The translations under genes and the position numbers were made by a program. Shown in pieces: positions 1 to 8,400 of a stretch of DNA of 64,000 nucleotides. Each line of letters opens with the position of its first letter. Within the stretch, counting starts at the first letter, position 1. Origin of the DNA: Rhizobium herbae (GTDB taxonomy: Bacteria; Pseudomonadota; Alphaproteobacteria; Rhizobiales; Rhizobiaceae). Location: contig NZ_JAGGJV010000006.1 of the NCBI RefSeq assembly GCF_017873135.1, forward strand, positions 1 through 64,000, read 5' to 3'. A model generated the notes under the pieces. That model made no database searches. It worked only from the letters and a program-made list of their open reading frames with translations, and was not told the DNA's origin.

Positions 1-147
1 CTTGCGCGGACTAGACATTGGTATCTTTGCGCTAGTCGCTCGTAACTCGTTCGCAGTTCCGTGCTGGAGAAGTGCCGAGCGGGTCGATGGTTCATATCCG
101 TTCAAGGCGCTGTGATCCGTCTTCGGAGAGCCTGTCTTTGCGGTGTG
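1..147. other. Intergenic stretch downstream of prpB
   Basis: No convincing gene is seen. Bases 89-109 (GGTTCATATCCGTTCAAGGCG) resemble bases 6417-6437 at 18 of 21 positions, so imperfect copies lie on both sides of the tct-prpB block. GACTAG near base 9 and CTAGTC near base 33 form a weak inverted repeat without a T-run, so no terminator is called. Confidence 0.4.
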
Positions 148-1053
148 TCAGATTGGCACGCGGCTTTTCGCGATAGACGTGTCCAGCGCTTCATAGGCGT
201 CGAGGCCAATCGCTTCGTAGAGCTCAGCGCGGGTCTGCATCAATGGGAGCAGATTTTCCGTCGTACCGGTAAGCGCCAGATCCCCGTAAAGCTTCTGCTG
301 GGCATGGTTTGCCACACGCAGCGAAGACACGGGCCAGATAACCATCTGATAGCCAAGTGCTTCCAACCGCTCTGCCTTTATTGGGGGGGATCTGCCGAAC
401 TCGGTCATGTTAGCCAACAGCGGAACACCTCTCATTGCCTCGGAAAATTCCGCAAACATTGTTTCCGTCGTCAGCGCCTCGGGGAAAATCGCGTCAGCAC
501 CCGCCTTTACGTAAAGCCTCGCCCGGTCGATGGCCCGGTCGATGCCTTCTTCTGCGACAGCATCCGTTCGCGCAAGGATCAGCAACGAACGGCGTGCACG
601 GACGGCGGCGGCGACCTTCGCGGCCATATCTTCGGCTGGTGCGAGCTTCTTGTCGTTCAGGTGGCCGCATTTTTTCGGCAACAGCTGATCTTCTATCTGG
701 ACAGCGGCAGCTCCGGCATCCTCCAGGTTTCGAACGGTATGCATGACATTCAGCGCTTCCCCAAACCCGGTGTCAGCATCGACCAGCAGCGGTAAGCCGC
801 TGGCGCGAACAATCTGGCGGGTAAAGAACAGCACGTCTTCGAGTGTGAGAATGCCGAGATCTGGCAGGCCCATCGAAGCACTCATAGCCGCGCCCGAGAG
901 ATAGAGTGCTTGGAAACCTGCCTGCTTTGCCTGCAGCGCGGCGAGTCCGTTATGAGCGCCCGGCATTCGGACGATGGAAGGTTCGCCCAATAATTCACGA
1001 AGGCGCTCTCCGGCAGGGCGGGCTTCAATGTCATTGCCAACAAGATAAGGCAT
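148..1053 (-). CDS. prpB: Methylisocitrate lyase (PrpB family)
   Basis: This 301-residue protein belongs to the isocitrate lyase/PEP mutase superfamily. It is expected to cleave 2-methylisocitrate to pyruvate and succinate in the cytoplasm, the last step of the methylcitrate cycle. The lyase signature KKCGH is present, with catalytic Cys129, and the Mg-binding stretch VDADTGFG lies at 91-98. Length and colinearity match E. coli PrpB (about 295 residues) through the C-terminal MQTRAELYEAI segment. It is the last gene of a minus-strand run behind tctCBA, 9 bases after tctA. The partners prpC and prpD are not in the window, so the lyase may act on a product of an imported tricarboxylate. A related C-C lyase, such as dimethylmalate lyase, is a less likely alternative. 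Confidence 0.85.
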   Translation of the reverse strand: MPYLVGNDIEARPAGERLRELLGEPSIVRMPGAHNGLAALQAKQAGFQALYLSGAAMSASMGLPDLGILTLEDVLFFTRQIVRASGLPLLVDADTGFGEALNVMHTVRNLEDAGAAAVQIEDQLLPKKCGHLNDKKLAPAEDMAAKVAAAVRARRSLLILARTDAVAEEGIDRAIDRARLYVKAGADAIFPEALTTETMFAEFSEAMRGVPLLANMTEFGRSPPIKAERLEALGYQMVIWPVSSLRVANHAQQKLYGDLALTGTTENLLPLMQTRAELYEAIGLDAYEALDTSIAKSRVPI

Positions 1054-1062
1054 TGGACCACC

Positions 1063-2592
1063 TCAATCCTGCTCAGCGACTGCTTTCTCGCGCCAACGTC
1101 TGAACCTGGGCATGAGAAGCGGAACCAGTAACACTGCTGTGGCCATTGACCAGAGAACGATCGCGATGGGGCTGGACCAGAGGATTGCCACGTCGCCGGC
1201 AGACAGTGACAACGCGCGACGCAGGCTCTGCTCGAGAATCTTTCCAAGCACCAGACCCAGGATGAGCGGTGCCATCGGGACCCCGAAGCGCCTCAGGAAA
1301 TACGCGCCCACGCCGAGGGCCACCATAAGCACAAGATCGAATGTCGTCGATTTACCCGAATACACCCCGATTGTACTGACCACCACTATAAAAGGCACGA
1401 GAATCCAAGCTGGGACAGAAAGCATTTTTGCAAACAGGCCGACCAACGGGATGTTGATCGCCAGCAGAATGATGTTGCCGATAAACAGCGAAGCGATCAG
1501 ACCCCAGACAAGGTCGGGTTGCGATCGGAAAAGTGCTGGCCCCGGGGTGATGTTATAGAGTGTCAAGACGCCCAGCATGATCGCCGTGGTTCCGGAGCTT
1601 GGAATACCGAGCGTCAGCATCGGGATGAAGTTGCTGTTGGATGCGCTGTTGTTTGCTGCTTCCACTGAAGCAAGCCCGCGCATGTCGCCTTGGCCGAAAC
1701 GGCTGCCCTCAGGGTCAGTACGCTCAACCACGCGCTTTTCCGTCGTATAGGCAAGTGCTGAGGCGACCGTGCCGCCGGCGCCGGGAAGGATGCCCACGAA
1801 GAACCCGATCAGCGATCCGCGCATTGTCGCCGCATTGGTGAATTTCATTTCGGCGCGGTTGAACAGTGGGCGGCCGAGCTGCTCAATACGGGGGGCAGCT
1901 CCTCCTTTCATGCTTTCGAGCATGATCAGCAATTCACTGATGGCAAAAAGACCGATGACCACAGTCGCAAACTGCACGCCGTCGACCAGGTTCGGTGAAT
2001 CGAAAGTGTAGCGGTAGACGCCGGAGTTGGCATCAATGCCTATCGTTGAGATCCCGAGGCCGAGCATGATCGCAAGCAGAGCCTTGACGGGCTGATCGGT
2101 TAGCAGGCCGGTAAGGCACGCAAAGGCGAACACCATCAGCGCGACATACTCGATGGGTCCGAAGGCCAGTGCCCATCCTGCCAGGAGCGGCGCGGCAATC
2201 ACGATCCCAAAGGTGGCAATCGCCGATCCGACAAAGGAGGTCCAGGCAGACAACGACAGCGCTATCCCAGCCTTTCCCTGTCGCGCGAGGGGATATCCTT
2301 CGATGGCAGTCATGACAGCAGACGCTTCGCCCGGGACATTGAGCAGGATCGCACTGATGCGACCCCCGTATTCGGACCCGATGTAGATCGCCGCCATCAA
2401 AATCAGCGAGGATTCGGGCGACAGGCCGAGAGCAAAGACGACCGGCACGAGCATTGCGACGGCATTGATTGGCCCAAGCCCCGGCAAAACGCCGACCATG
2501 GTGCCGACGATTGCGCCGACGGTGGCCAGCAGCAGATTTGTCGGGGCAAGCGCGATCCCGAAACCGTGCGCCAGATAGGAGAGTGTTTCCAT
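1063..2592 (-). CDS. tctA: Tripartite tricarboxylate transporter, large permease TctA
   Basis: This is the large membrane subunit (509 residues, about 12 hydrophobic segments) of a TTT-family secondary importer for citrate-like acids. Family features include the early glycine-rich stretch GVLPGLGPINAV, its second-half counterpart GILPGAGGTVAS, and LTLGIPSSGTTA. The ATG at 2592 is chosen because it overlaps the tctB stop as TGATG and begins METLSYLAHG, the usual TctA N-terminus. A longer reading from 2703 would run into tctB. It needs TctB and the periplasmic TctC to work. The substrate cannot be read from the sequence; the pairing with prpB suggests a (methyl)tricarboxylate. Confidence 0.92.
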   Translation of the reverse strand: METLSYLAHGFGIALAPTNLLLATVGAIVGTMVGVLPGLGPINAVAMLVPVVFALGLSPESSLILMAAIYIGSEYGGRISAILLNVPGEASAVMTAIEGYPLARQGKAGIALSLSAWTSFVGSAIATFGIVIAAPLLAGWALAFGPIEYVALMVFAFACLTGLLTDQPVKALLAIMLGLGISTIGIDANSGVYRYTFDSPNLVDGVQFATVVIGLFAISELLIMLESMKGGAAPRIEQLGRPLFNRAEMKFTNAATMRGSLIGFFVGILPGAGGTVASALAYTTEKRVVERTDPEGSRFGQGDMRGLASVEAANNSASNSNFIPMLTLGIPSSGTTAIMLGVLTLYNITPGPALFRSQPDLVWGLIASLFIGNIILLAINIPLVGLFAKMLSVPAWILVPFIVVVSTIGVYSGKSTTFDLVLMVALGVGAYFLRRFGVPMAPLILGLVLGKILEQSLRRALSLSAGDVAILWSSPIAIVLWSMATAVLLVPLLMPRFRRWREKAVAEQD

Positions 2593-3032
2593 CAGATGAA
2601 TCCCCCGAACGGACCAATGGGCAGAATGACGTCGAGAAGCCTGTCGAAGAGCAGATAGGAAGAGATTGCCAACACCGCACTTGTTATCAGCCCTTGCCAC
2701 CACGACGCCCCGAACACCATTGCGATGGGAACCATGAGCAATGTCGTTGACAGTACGAAGCCGAGCGGCTGAAACAGCAGGGCATAGGCCAGTAGGCAGG
2801 CCGAAAGGATGAGGATCGGGCGAGTGACGCCCGATCCTTCGGTCGTGTTCGCTTCACCGGGTTTCAATACAAGGATGATGCCGCACACCGCGATGACAGC
2901 GGCTGCCATCAACGGGAACGCGCGGGGTCCTACAGGCTCGTAGGCAAAAGGTGCCTGAAGGCCGTAACCGTAGGCGACCATCGCGGCCGCCAGCGCAAGG
3001 GCGGCTAGTCCGAGGAAGCGGTCCTGGGTCAT
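2592..3032 (-). CDS. tctB: Tripartite tricarboxylate transporter, small permease TctB
   Basis: This is the small membrane subunit, 146 residues with four hydrophobic segments, the expected size and topology for TctB. The conserved early pattern VGPRAFPLMAA, a proline-rich stretch between TM1 and TM2, is present. The start is the ATG at 3032, ten bases after the tctC stop. The 3' end overlaps tctA by one base (TGATG), implying translational coupling and equal dosage of the two membrane subunits. Confidence 0.88.
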   Translation of the reverse strand: MTQDRFLGLAALALAAAMVAYGYGLQAPFAYEPVGPRAFPLMAAAVIAVCGIILVLKPGEANTTEGSGVTRPILILSACLLAYALLFQPLGFVLSTTLLMVPIAMVFGASWWQGLITSAVLAISSYLLFDRLLDVILPIGPFGGFI

Positions 3033-3042
3033 GTTTACAGCC

Positions 3043-4026
3043 CTACTTGGTCGTGAGGCCGAAATCGGCGGCAAGCGTCTTGTAGGCAGCAACCTGACTG
3101 TGAACGAAAGCCGTCGTTTCCTCAGCAGTCATTGGCAGCGTGAAGAGGTTGCGCTCCTGGAGAAGCTGCGCGTAATCAGGCGACTTCATCGTCATGGCAA
3201 AGGCATCCGCCCACCACTTGTAGTCGGCATCGCTGACGTCGGGTCCGACGTAAAAACCGCGGGCGATGGGCCACTTGATGTCGAAACCCTGCTCGGCTGC
3301 GGTCGGCACCTCAGCTAGTTTGCCGGGAAGGCGTTGTTCGGAGAAAATCGCTAGCAGCTTCAAAGGCGCGCCACCATCGATTGCCGCCTGGCTGTCGCCA
3401 ACATCGTTCATGCAAACATGGACGTGACCACCTTGCAGCGCCGTCGCGCAATCGCCGCCGCCCTCGAATGCCACGAAGCGCATCGTCTTGTAGTCGATGC
3501 CGGCTGCGCGGGCCGTCATCGCGGCTTTCATCCAGTCCTGGCTGCCGATCGTTCCGCCTGCACCGATAATCACCGATGTCGGGTCGGCCTTGATCGCCGC
3601 CATCAATTCGGTCAGCGACTTGTGTACGCTGTCCTGCTGAACCACAACGGCACCGTAGTCGGTGCCAATATTTGCGACCCACCGGACATCCTTTTCGGTG
3701 TAGGCGCCGAACTTACCCTGTGCGATGTTGAGAAGCGAACCGGCGGAAAACGCGATGATCGTTCCTGCTTCCGCACGCCGCTGGCCGACAATAGCGTTGT
3801 ACGCTACGGCGCCGATGCCGCCCGGCATGTACGAGACGCGCAGCGGCGCTTTGAGGGCGCCAGAGTTTTGCAGCGAGGCCTGAGCCAGCTTGCATGTAAT
3901 ATCGAAACCGCCGCCTGGCTGTGCAGGCGCGATGCATTCGGGTTTCGAAGGCTCGGCTTTGCCTATCGCCGGAAAAGTAAACATGGCTACGGACGCAATA
4001 GTGGCTTGAATACGCTTGTTCATCAA
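3043..4026 (-). CDS. tctC: Tripartite tricarboxylate transporter, periplasmic binding protein TctC (Bug family)
   Basis: This 327-residue extracytoplasmic solute receptor captures the carboxylate for TctAB. A Sec signal peptide is visible (MMNKRIQAT, then a hydrophobic core, cleavage near residue 24). The Bug-family loop APAQPGGGFD follows, where the glycines contact a carboxylate of the ligand. A GGAGG ribosome site sits just upstream of the ATG. It is the first transporter gene, 74 bases downstream of tctE. In related TctDE systems the loaded binding protein also serves as the signal for the TctE sensor. Confidence 0.9.
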   Translation of the reverse strand: MMNKRIQATIASVAMFTFPAIGKAEPSKPECIAPAQPGGGFDITCKLAQASLQNSGALKAPLRVSYMPGGIGAVAYNAIVGQRRAEAGTIIAFSAGSLLNIAQGKFGAYTEKDVRWVANIGTDYGAVVVQQDSVHKSLTELMAAIKADPTSVIIGAGGTIGSQDWMKAAMTARAAGIDYKTMRFVAFEGGGDCATALQGGHVHVCMNDVGDSQAAIDGGAPLKLLAIFSEQRLPGKLAEVPTAAEQGFDIKWPIARGFYVGPDVSDADYKWWADAFAMTMKSPDYAQLLQERNLFTLPMTAEETTAFVHSQVAAYKTLAADFGLTTK

Positions 4027-4100
4027 GAATTTCCTCCCAGATTTCGCAGACCTCCATCTGCGTACAAGCGCTATATCGGATCGAAGCTTTCAAACAGCTT

Positions 4101-5525
4101 TCAACCGGGGAGGGCTGAGATGACAGGCAGGCTGATGGTGACCACAAGGCCGCTTCTATCCGGGCGATTGCAAACCGTCATTGTGCCACCGAAAGCACGG
4201 GCGACGGTGAGTGCAATCGCCAGTCCAAGGCCGCTTCCATCGACCGACCGCTTGCTCGATCCGCGTCGGAATCGCGAACCCGCATGGGCGATTTCCTCGT
4301 CATTCATGCCAGGGCCCTCGTCTATGATCTCCGTGAAGGCCCAATCGCCCTCGACCCTCAGGCGGATCGAAATTAGCGAGCTGGGTGGTGCATAGGCAAC
4401 GGCATTGTCGAGAATGTTGACCAGAGCTTCCTGCAGCAACCCCTCGTTTGCCCGCACAACCACCCTGACCTCCGCCGGTTCGAACACGCAATCCATGCGC
4501 TGGCTGCGAATACGTGACCATAGCATTCGCACCGTGTCGGCGATCGTCTCTTCAAGCGAGATCAGTTCCTGTGGATAGGCGTCATAACCTTGAGAGGTCC
4601 GCGCGCGCGCAAGTGCGAGCAACTGGTTTGTGGTGCGAACCGATCGATCGAGGACGCTGCGTGATGACAGCAATGTCTTCCTGACATCGTCGAGATTCTG
4701 CTGATGCAGCGCGACATCGAGCTGTGTCCTCATAATCGCCATCGGCGTTCGTAGCTGATGGGAAGCATCGTCCAAGAAGCGTCGTTGCTGGTCCGCTTGC
4801 TCGACGTTTCGTTGCATCAACCGATTGACCGCCTCCACCAGCGGCCGCACCTCAAGCGGCAGCGACGCGACCTCCACAGGTGTCAGATCATCAGGGTCCC
4901 GTGTATCGATCGCTTCACGCAGTCGGTTGAGCGGCTTGACCGCCGCATAGGCCCCGGCGGCAAGGAGCAACACCAGTGCCAGGATAACCATGATATCCCG
5001 CAGGATCGCACGGCTAATCAACTCATTCTGAAACGCCGTCCGTGAGCCCTTCGTCTCGGCAACCTGAATGATGATCTGAGTACCTTCAGGAGTGGCCGGC
5101 GACAGCGGCCGCTTTAGTGAACCAACGCGGATTGTTCGGCCGAGGTACGTGTCGTCCGAAAAGTTGATCTCGCCGCTGGAGAGTTCTGGAGGAGGTGGCA
5201 ACAGGACGTCGCCGATCTGCACGAACCCGTCGTCGGTCGTGACGTTGAAGTATACCGCGCCTTGTGCCGTCAGCTCGAAGAATTTGAACAACTGGTATGG
5301 TTGTTCGACACCGACGCCACCGCTCTCCGTAGAAATATTTGCGTCGATAGCGCGAATGGCACCGGCCAGTGAGCGATCGTAGGCGCTGTCTGCCAATTCG
5401 TTGATAGTCGTTGCGCTGAACCAAAGGGTTGAAGTCATCCCAACTATCAAGGCCGGCAAGGTCCACAGACCCAGCGTGACCGCCAGCCGGCGTCCAGACC
5501 GCGCTTCGATCTGCCGGCCGGTCAC
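4101..5525 (-). CDS. tctE: Sensor histidine kinase, TctE-like
   Basis: This inner-membrane kinase of 474 residues pairs with the adjacent TctD. TM1 is at about 13-37, a periplasmic sensor region (2CSK_N type) at 38-172, and TM2 at about 174-196. A HAMP-like linker follows, then a HisKA domain with phospho-acceptor His256 in DASHQLRTP. The HATPase domain has an N-box around NILDNAVAYA and the G-boxes DEGPGMN and GSGLGLAI. The ATG overlaps the tctD stop as ATGA, so the two are co-translated. It lies directly upstream of tctC in the same direction, and presumably senses the tricarboxylate imported by TctCBA. Confidence 0.9.
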   Translation of the reverse strand: MTGRQIEARSGRRLAVTLGLWTLPALIVGMTSTLWFSATTINELADSAYDRSLAGAIRAIDANISTESGGVGVEQPYQLFKFFELTAQGAVYFNVTTDDGFVQIGDVLLPPPPELSSGEINFSDDTYLGRTIRVGSLKRPLSPATPEGTQIIIQVAETKGSRTAFQNELISRAILRDIMVILALVLLLAAGAYAAVKPLNRLREAIDTRDPDDLTPVEVASLPLEVRPLVEAVNRLMQRNVEQADQQRRFLDDASHQLRTPMAIMRTQLDVALHQQNLDDVRKTLLSSRSVLDRSVRTTNQLLALARARTSQGYDAYPQELISLEETIADTVRMLWSRIRSQRMDCVFEPAEVRVVVRANEGLLQEALVNILDNAVAYAPPSSLISIRLRVEGDWAFTEIIDEGPGMNDEEIAHAGSRFRRGSSKRSVDGSGLGLAIALTVARAFGGTMTVCNRPDRSGLVVTISLPVISALPG

Positions 5526-6193
5526 GTCGGATCAACTTCCAGCACATAGCCCAACCCGCGTAGGGTCCGAATATGTACGGCATCCCCTAGTTTCTTGCGC
5601 AATCGGTGGGCAATGACTTCGATTGCATCGAGCTGAATGTCTGCATCATAGGAAAACATCCGGTCCATAATCTTTTGCTTCGACATTGGTTCGCCGGCAT
5701 GTTGCAGAAGGATGCGGAGCATCGAATGCTCTCGTGGGGTGAGCTCCAGAGCCATGCCATCAAGGGAAAAGCGTTGCTCGGAGGAATGATAGCTCAAGGG
5801 GCCGGATGCAAATGTGCCGGTATTCTTGCCATGTGCCCGTCGCACGAGCGCGACCAGCCTCGCTTCCAGCTCCTCGATGGCGAAAGGTTTGGCCAGAAAG
5901 TCGTCCGCTCCCTGATGGAGGCTTGCGATACGCTCCGCAAGAGAATCGCGCGCAGTCAGTATGAGAGCAGGCGTGGTGTCACCTCTCGATCGCATTGCAG
6001 ACAGCAGAGACCGTCCATCCATCTCCGGCAATCCGAGGTCGAGAACAATGGCGTCGAATTCCTCCATCTGGAGGCGCTTATCGGCGACGAGGCCATCCTC
6101 CGCCCATTCTGTCATGAACTCGTATCGTTGGCTCAAGGCCTTCATGAGCCATTCTGCCAACTCCATATCATCCTCGATGAGCAAAATTTTCAC
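5522..6193 (-). CDS. tctD: Response regulator, OmpR/TctD family
   Basis: This 223-residue regulator has a receiver domain with acidic pocket Glu7/Asp8/Asp9 and phospho-acceptor Asp52 in LDLGLPEMDG. A winged-helix OmpR-type DNA-binding domain follows (ELTPREHSMLRILL, ending HIRTLRGLGYVLE). The GTG at 6193 is chosen because GGAGG stands six bases upstream and the protein then begins at the receiver's first strand (KILLIEDD). A longer ATG reading to 6226 lacks such a site. As first gene of the tctDE-CBA-prpB run it probably activates its own operon from the upstream region 6194-6626. Confidence 0.9.
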   Translation of the reverse strand: MKILLIEDDMELAEWLMKALSQRYEFMTEWAEDGLVADKRLQMEEFDAIVLDLGLPEMDGRSLLSAMRSRGDTTPALILTARDSLAERIASLHQGADDFLAKPFAIEELEARLVALVRRAHGKNTGTFASGPLSYHSSEQRFSLDGMALELTPREHSMLRILLQHAGEPMSKQKIMDRMFSYDADIQLDAIEVIAHRLRKKLGDAVHIRTLRGLGYVLEVDPT

Positions 6194-6626
6194 GAGCGTC
6201 CTCCAATGCTGGAGATATGTCCGCATGTCTCCGCAGATGACAAGACTAGAAATTTGGAGAGCTTCACCCTGCTATTCGGCCTCTCCGAGGACGTTTTGCA
6301 ACCCTCCTTGAAATTGCAGAACCGGCGGTATCAAGTCTCATAAACGAAACTTTTCTGATTTGGGACAGCGTAGCTTACGAATTAGAAGCTTAGCAAAATC
6401 AATTCTAGTGGCCGACGGTTCGATTCCGTTCAAGGCGTTCGATATTGGAGCGGGCCAAATCTAGCGGACGGCGCAGGTGTTGATACCTCCACCTTTGCTT
6501 CTCTAGTTCAGATTGATTTTCTTGCGGTAAAACGGAAAATAGTTGCAACAAGTACCTGCGGCTGTTCAAAGGGCACAAGCAGTCGCGGTTTGACTTCCGC
6601 GATATCGGCTTGTTCAGTCAGGCATA
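6194..6626. promoter_or_regulatory. 433-base intergenic region upstream of tctD
   Basis: No gene is seen. The region lies between the araC-type gene's 3' end and tctD, so it should hold the tct operon promoter and TctD boxes; none could be assigned with confidence. Bases 6414-6431 can fold like a tRNA T-arm (GACGG, seven-base loop, CCGTT), but no acceptor or anticodon arm surrounds it. Bases 6417-6437 resemble 89-109. Confidence 0.4.
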
Positions 6627-7607
6627 TCAGGCTGTGTCCTCCGAAGGATTCAAGCGACGCTCGTTTGGTGTGAAGCCAAAGTGCTCTTTGTAACGAGCAG
6701 AGAAATGAGATTGGCTGGAAAAGCCACAGATGTAGGCTACTTCGGAAATAGGAAGCGGCAAGGAGTTCTTCCCATACGGTGCTCTCAACAGGCGATCTGC
6801 TTCTTGGAGTCGAAGTCCCATGAGTTCGCGGCCGAAGGTCGTCCCATGTAGTTGGTACACTTTGTGAACGTACCGCAGTGAAACCCGCAAAGAAATAGCG
6901 GCGTGCTCAGGCGCCAGGCCGGGGTCTCGGAAATGGAGTGAAAGGAAAGACGAAAGCCGTTGAAAGGTTATATCCGATAGAGCGACTGTAGTGCTTTCTG
7001 GAACATCGCTAACGTTGCGTGTTTCTAGCATGATGCACATCAAATCGAGGATATTGTCTTCGGTCCGTTTGAGAACCTGCGGGTCGACAAGTGGCACCAT
7101 ATTGAAAGTTTGGAGCGCTAACTGCGCCACGATCGGGACCATGCCAGCATTCGCGATGTTTCGACGGCCATAGGTTCTGTCGAGAAGGGGAAACCGCTCT
7201 CGGACACAATTCGCCGGCACTTTAATCGTTACATTCTGCGTTTTGTTGGCGATCTGGGTCCAATAGGGCTCGGACGAGTTCAGGACATACATTTCACCTG
7301 GGCCTACCTCGTCCTCTATTCCGAGATGGCCAAAATGTTCGCGCTCCCGCGTTGGGAATATAAATACTACTTCCTCGGTACCCGAGAGCTGTTGCCTGCG
7401 AACTGTGCGCAACGCATCGGCCGTAAATTTCGATATTCCCAGATTGGAAAGTTGTAGGGCCGTAAGACTGCCTTCAAACGAGCGTGGGTCTAGTGGGGTG
7501 CAGTCTAGTGGGTAGTAAACCTCCCCCATATAGTCGCACCAACGCTGCGCGCTGCCGGCCTGCTGCGATTTACTTATTGAAAATACTGTCTTGGTCAAAC
7601 TTAACAC
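6627..7607 (-). CDS. AraC/XylS-family transcriptional regulator
   Basis: This protein of about 326 residues has a sensor domain of the AraC-binding-like type in its first 200 residues and two AraC helix-turn-helix units at the C-terminus. The second unit contains SEVAYICGFSSQSHFSARYKEHFG, read as two shorter motifs: SEVAYICGFSSQSHF and ARYKEHFGFTPNERR. The GTG at 7607 is favoured because GGGAG lies nine bases upstream and the length then fits the family; the frame stays open to 7811 and a TTG at 7598 is possible. It is divergent from dmfA1, which makes it the likely activator of the dmf island. Known Paracoccus DMFase clusters use a LuxR-type activator instead, as far as I recall. Confidence 0.85.
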   Translation of the reverse strand: MLSLTKTVFSISKSQQAGSAQRWCDYMGEVYYPLDCTPLDPRSFEGSLTALQLSNLGISKFTADALRTVRRQQLSGTEEVVFIFPTREREHFGHLGIEDEVGPGEMYVLNSSEPYWTQIANKTQNVTIKVPANCVRERFPLLDRTYGRRNIANAGMVPIVAQLALQTFNMVPLVDPQVLKRTEDNILDLMCIMLETRNVSDVPESTTVALSDITFQRLSSFLSLHFRDPGLAPEHAAISLRVSLRYVHKVYQLHGTTFGRELMGLRLQEADRLLRAPYGKNSLPLPISEVAYICGFSSQSHFSARYKEHFGFTPNERRLNPSEDTA

Positions 7608-8001
7608 GCGCTGTTGCTCCCGCGCTGGACAAGCAAAATACCAGTAAGATTGACACCGGTCAACGCACCCCATCTGTGAGGGCCGCATATGCCAAACGCC
7701 CAAGTGCTCCCTAAACGATCGTGTCCGTCGTAAGCCATGCCTTTGGCCTGGAGTCTGTGCACTCTCGAGCAAGTCGCCGTGCGCTGTGATGATATACGCG
7801 CGAAAGACCAAGTCCTATTTTGTCGAGGATCGACCCTGCAGCTGCGTCTCAGGAGAGGATCGGGGCATGGTGACTTCGTTCACCGACTAGGACAATTGCC
7901 CTCACATCGGTGACGGAGGAGACTGTAAAAATGCGACTAGTAAGCACCAAACCCGAAGTCAGAAAGCGGGTAGTCGTCGTCGGGCGCTGCGAGGCATAAT
8001 G
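7608..8001. promoter_or_regulatory. Divergent control region between araC-type gene and dmfA1
   Basis: This 394-base region holds the outward promoters of the regulator (minus) and the dmf genes (plus). No convincing protein frame fills it. A GCGAGG ribosome site at about 7989-7994 serves dmfA1. AraC-type half-sites are expected but no paired direct repeat was clear enough to list. Confidence 0.45.
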
Positions 8002-8400
8002 ATGCGCACCAGCGAGCACCGATTGAACGAATTGGACGGCGTGTTTGAGCGACGTTCCCGCGCCCTTCTTCTGGAAAGGTTTACCCACGATGTCGTCGTC
8101 GCCTTCGACGCGTCGCCGCTCGGCCCGCATAACGATAAAACCGCCAGGGTGGTTCGCGCCTTGGGCCGGGCTGCCATTGCAGGGAAAGAGATAGTCATCT
8201 CCCTAGGCGAAAATGGACCGTGGGGAATCGGCCGGATCGTCCTTGGCGAGCCGGGAAATTTCGTCCGCCTTCCGCAGGTCTGTACCAGCTACGAAGAAGC
8301 GCTTCGGCGTGTCTTCGCGATAAGAAGGCAGGCTTTTTTTGCAGGCTCTCAGTCCGGCTGCGAGGCCAGCGATATGGAAGAAGTAGGTAGCGCGCAATGA
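8002..8400 (+). CDS. dmfA1: N,N-dimethylformamidase-like small (alpha) subunit
   Basis: This 132-residue protein has the same size and gene order (small subunit first) as the DMFase alpha subunit of Paracoccus/Alicyclobacillus-type enzymes. The middle keeps the family pattern: LGPHNDKTARVVRAL, then AGKEIVI, then TSYEEALRRVF and an arginine-rich end. There are no membrane segments or signal peptide, so it is cytoplasmic. ATG codons lie at 7999 and 8002; the second has the better spacing from GAGG. The stop overlaps the large-subunit start as ATGA, strong evidence for a stoichiometric complex. Identity by itself is moderate; the neighbour makes the case. Confidence 0.72.
   Translation: MRTSEHRLNELDGVFERRSRALLLERFTHDVVVAFDASPLGPHNDKTARVVRALGRAAIAGKEIVISLGENGPWGIGRIVLGEPGNFVRLPQVCTSYEEALRRVFAIRRQAFFAGSQSGCEASDMEEVGSAQ

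Noticed and set aside
9..38. Inverted repeat GACTAG...CTAGTC at the left edge
   Set aside because: Too short and unaccompanied by a T-run or a known site; window edge prevents further reading.
6414..6431. tRNA gene suggested by a T-arm-like fold
   Set aside because: No anticodon arm, D-arm, acceptor stem or CCA could be built around it; kept only as a possible integration scar.
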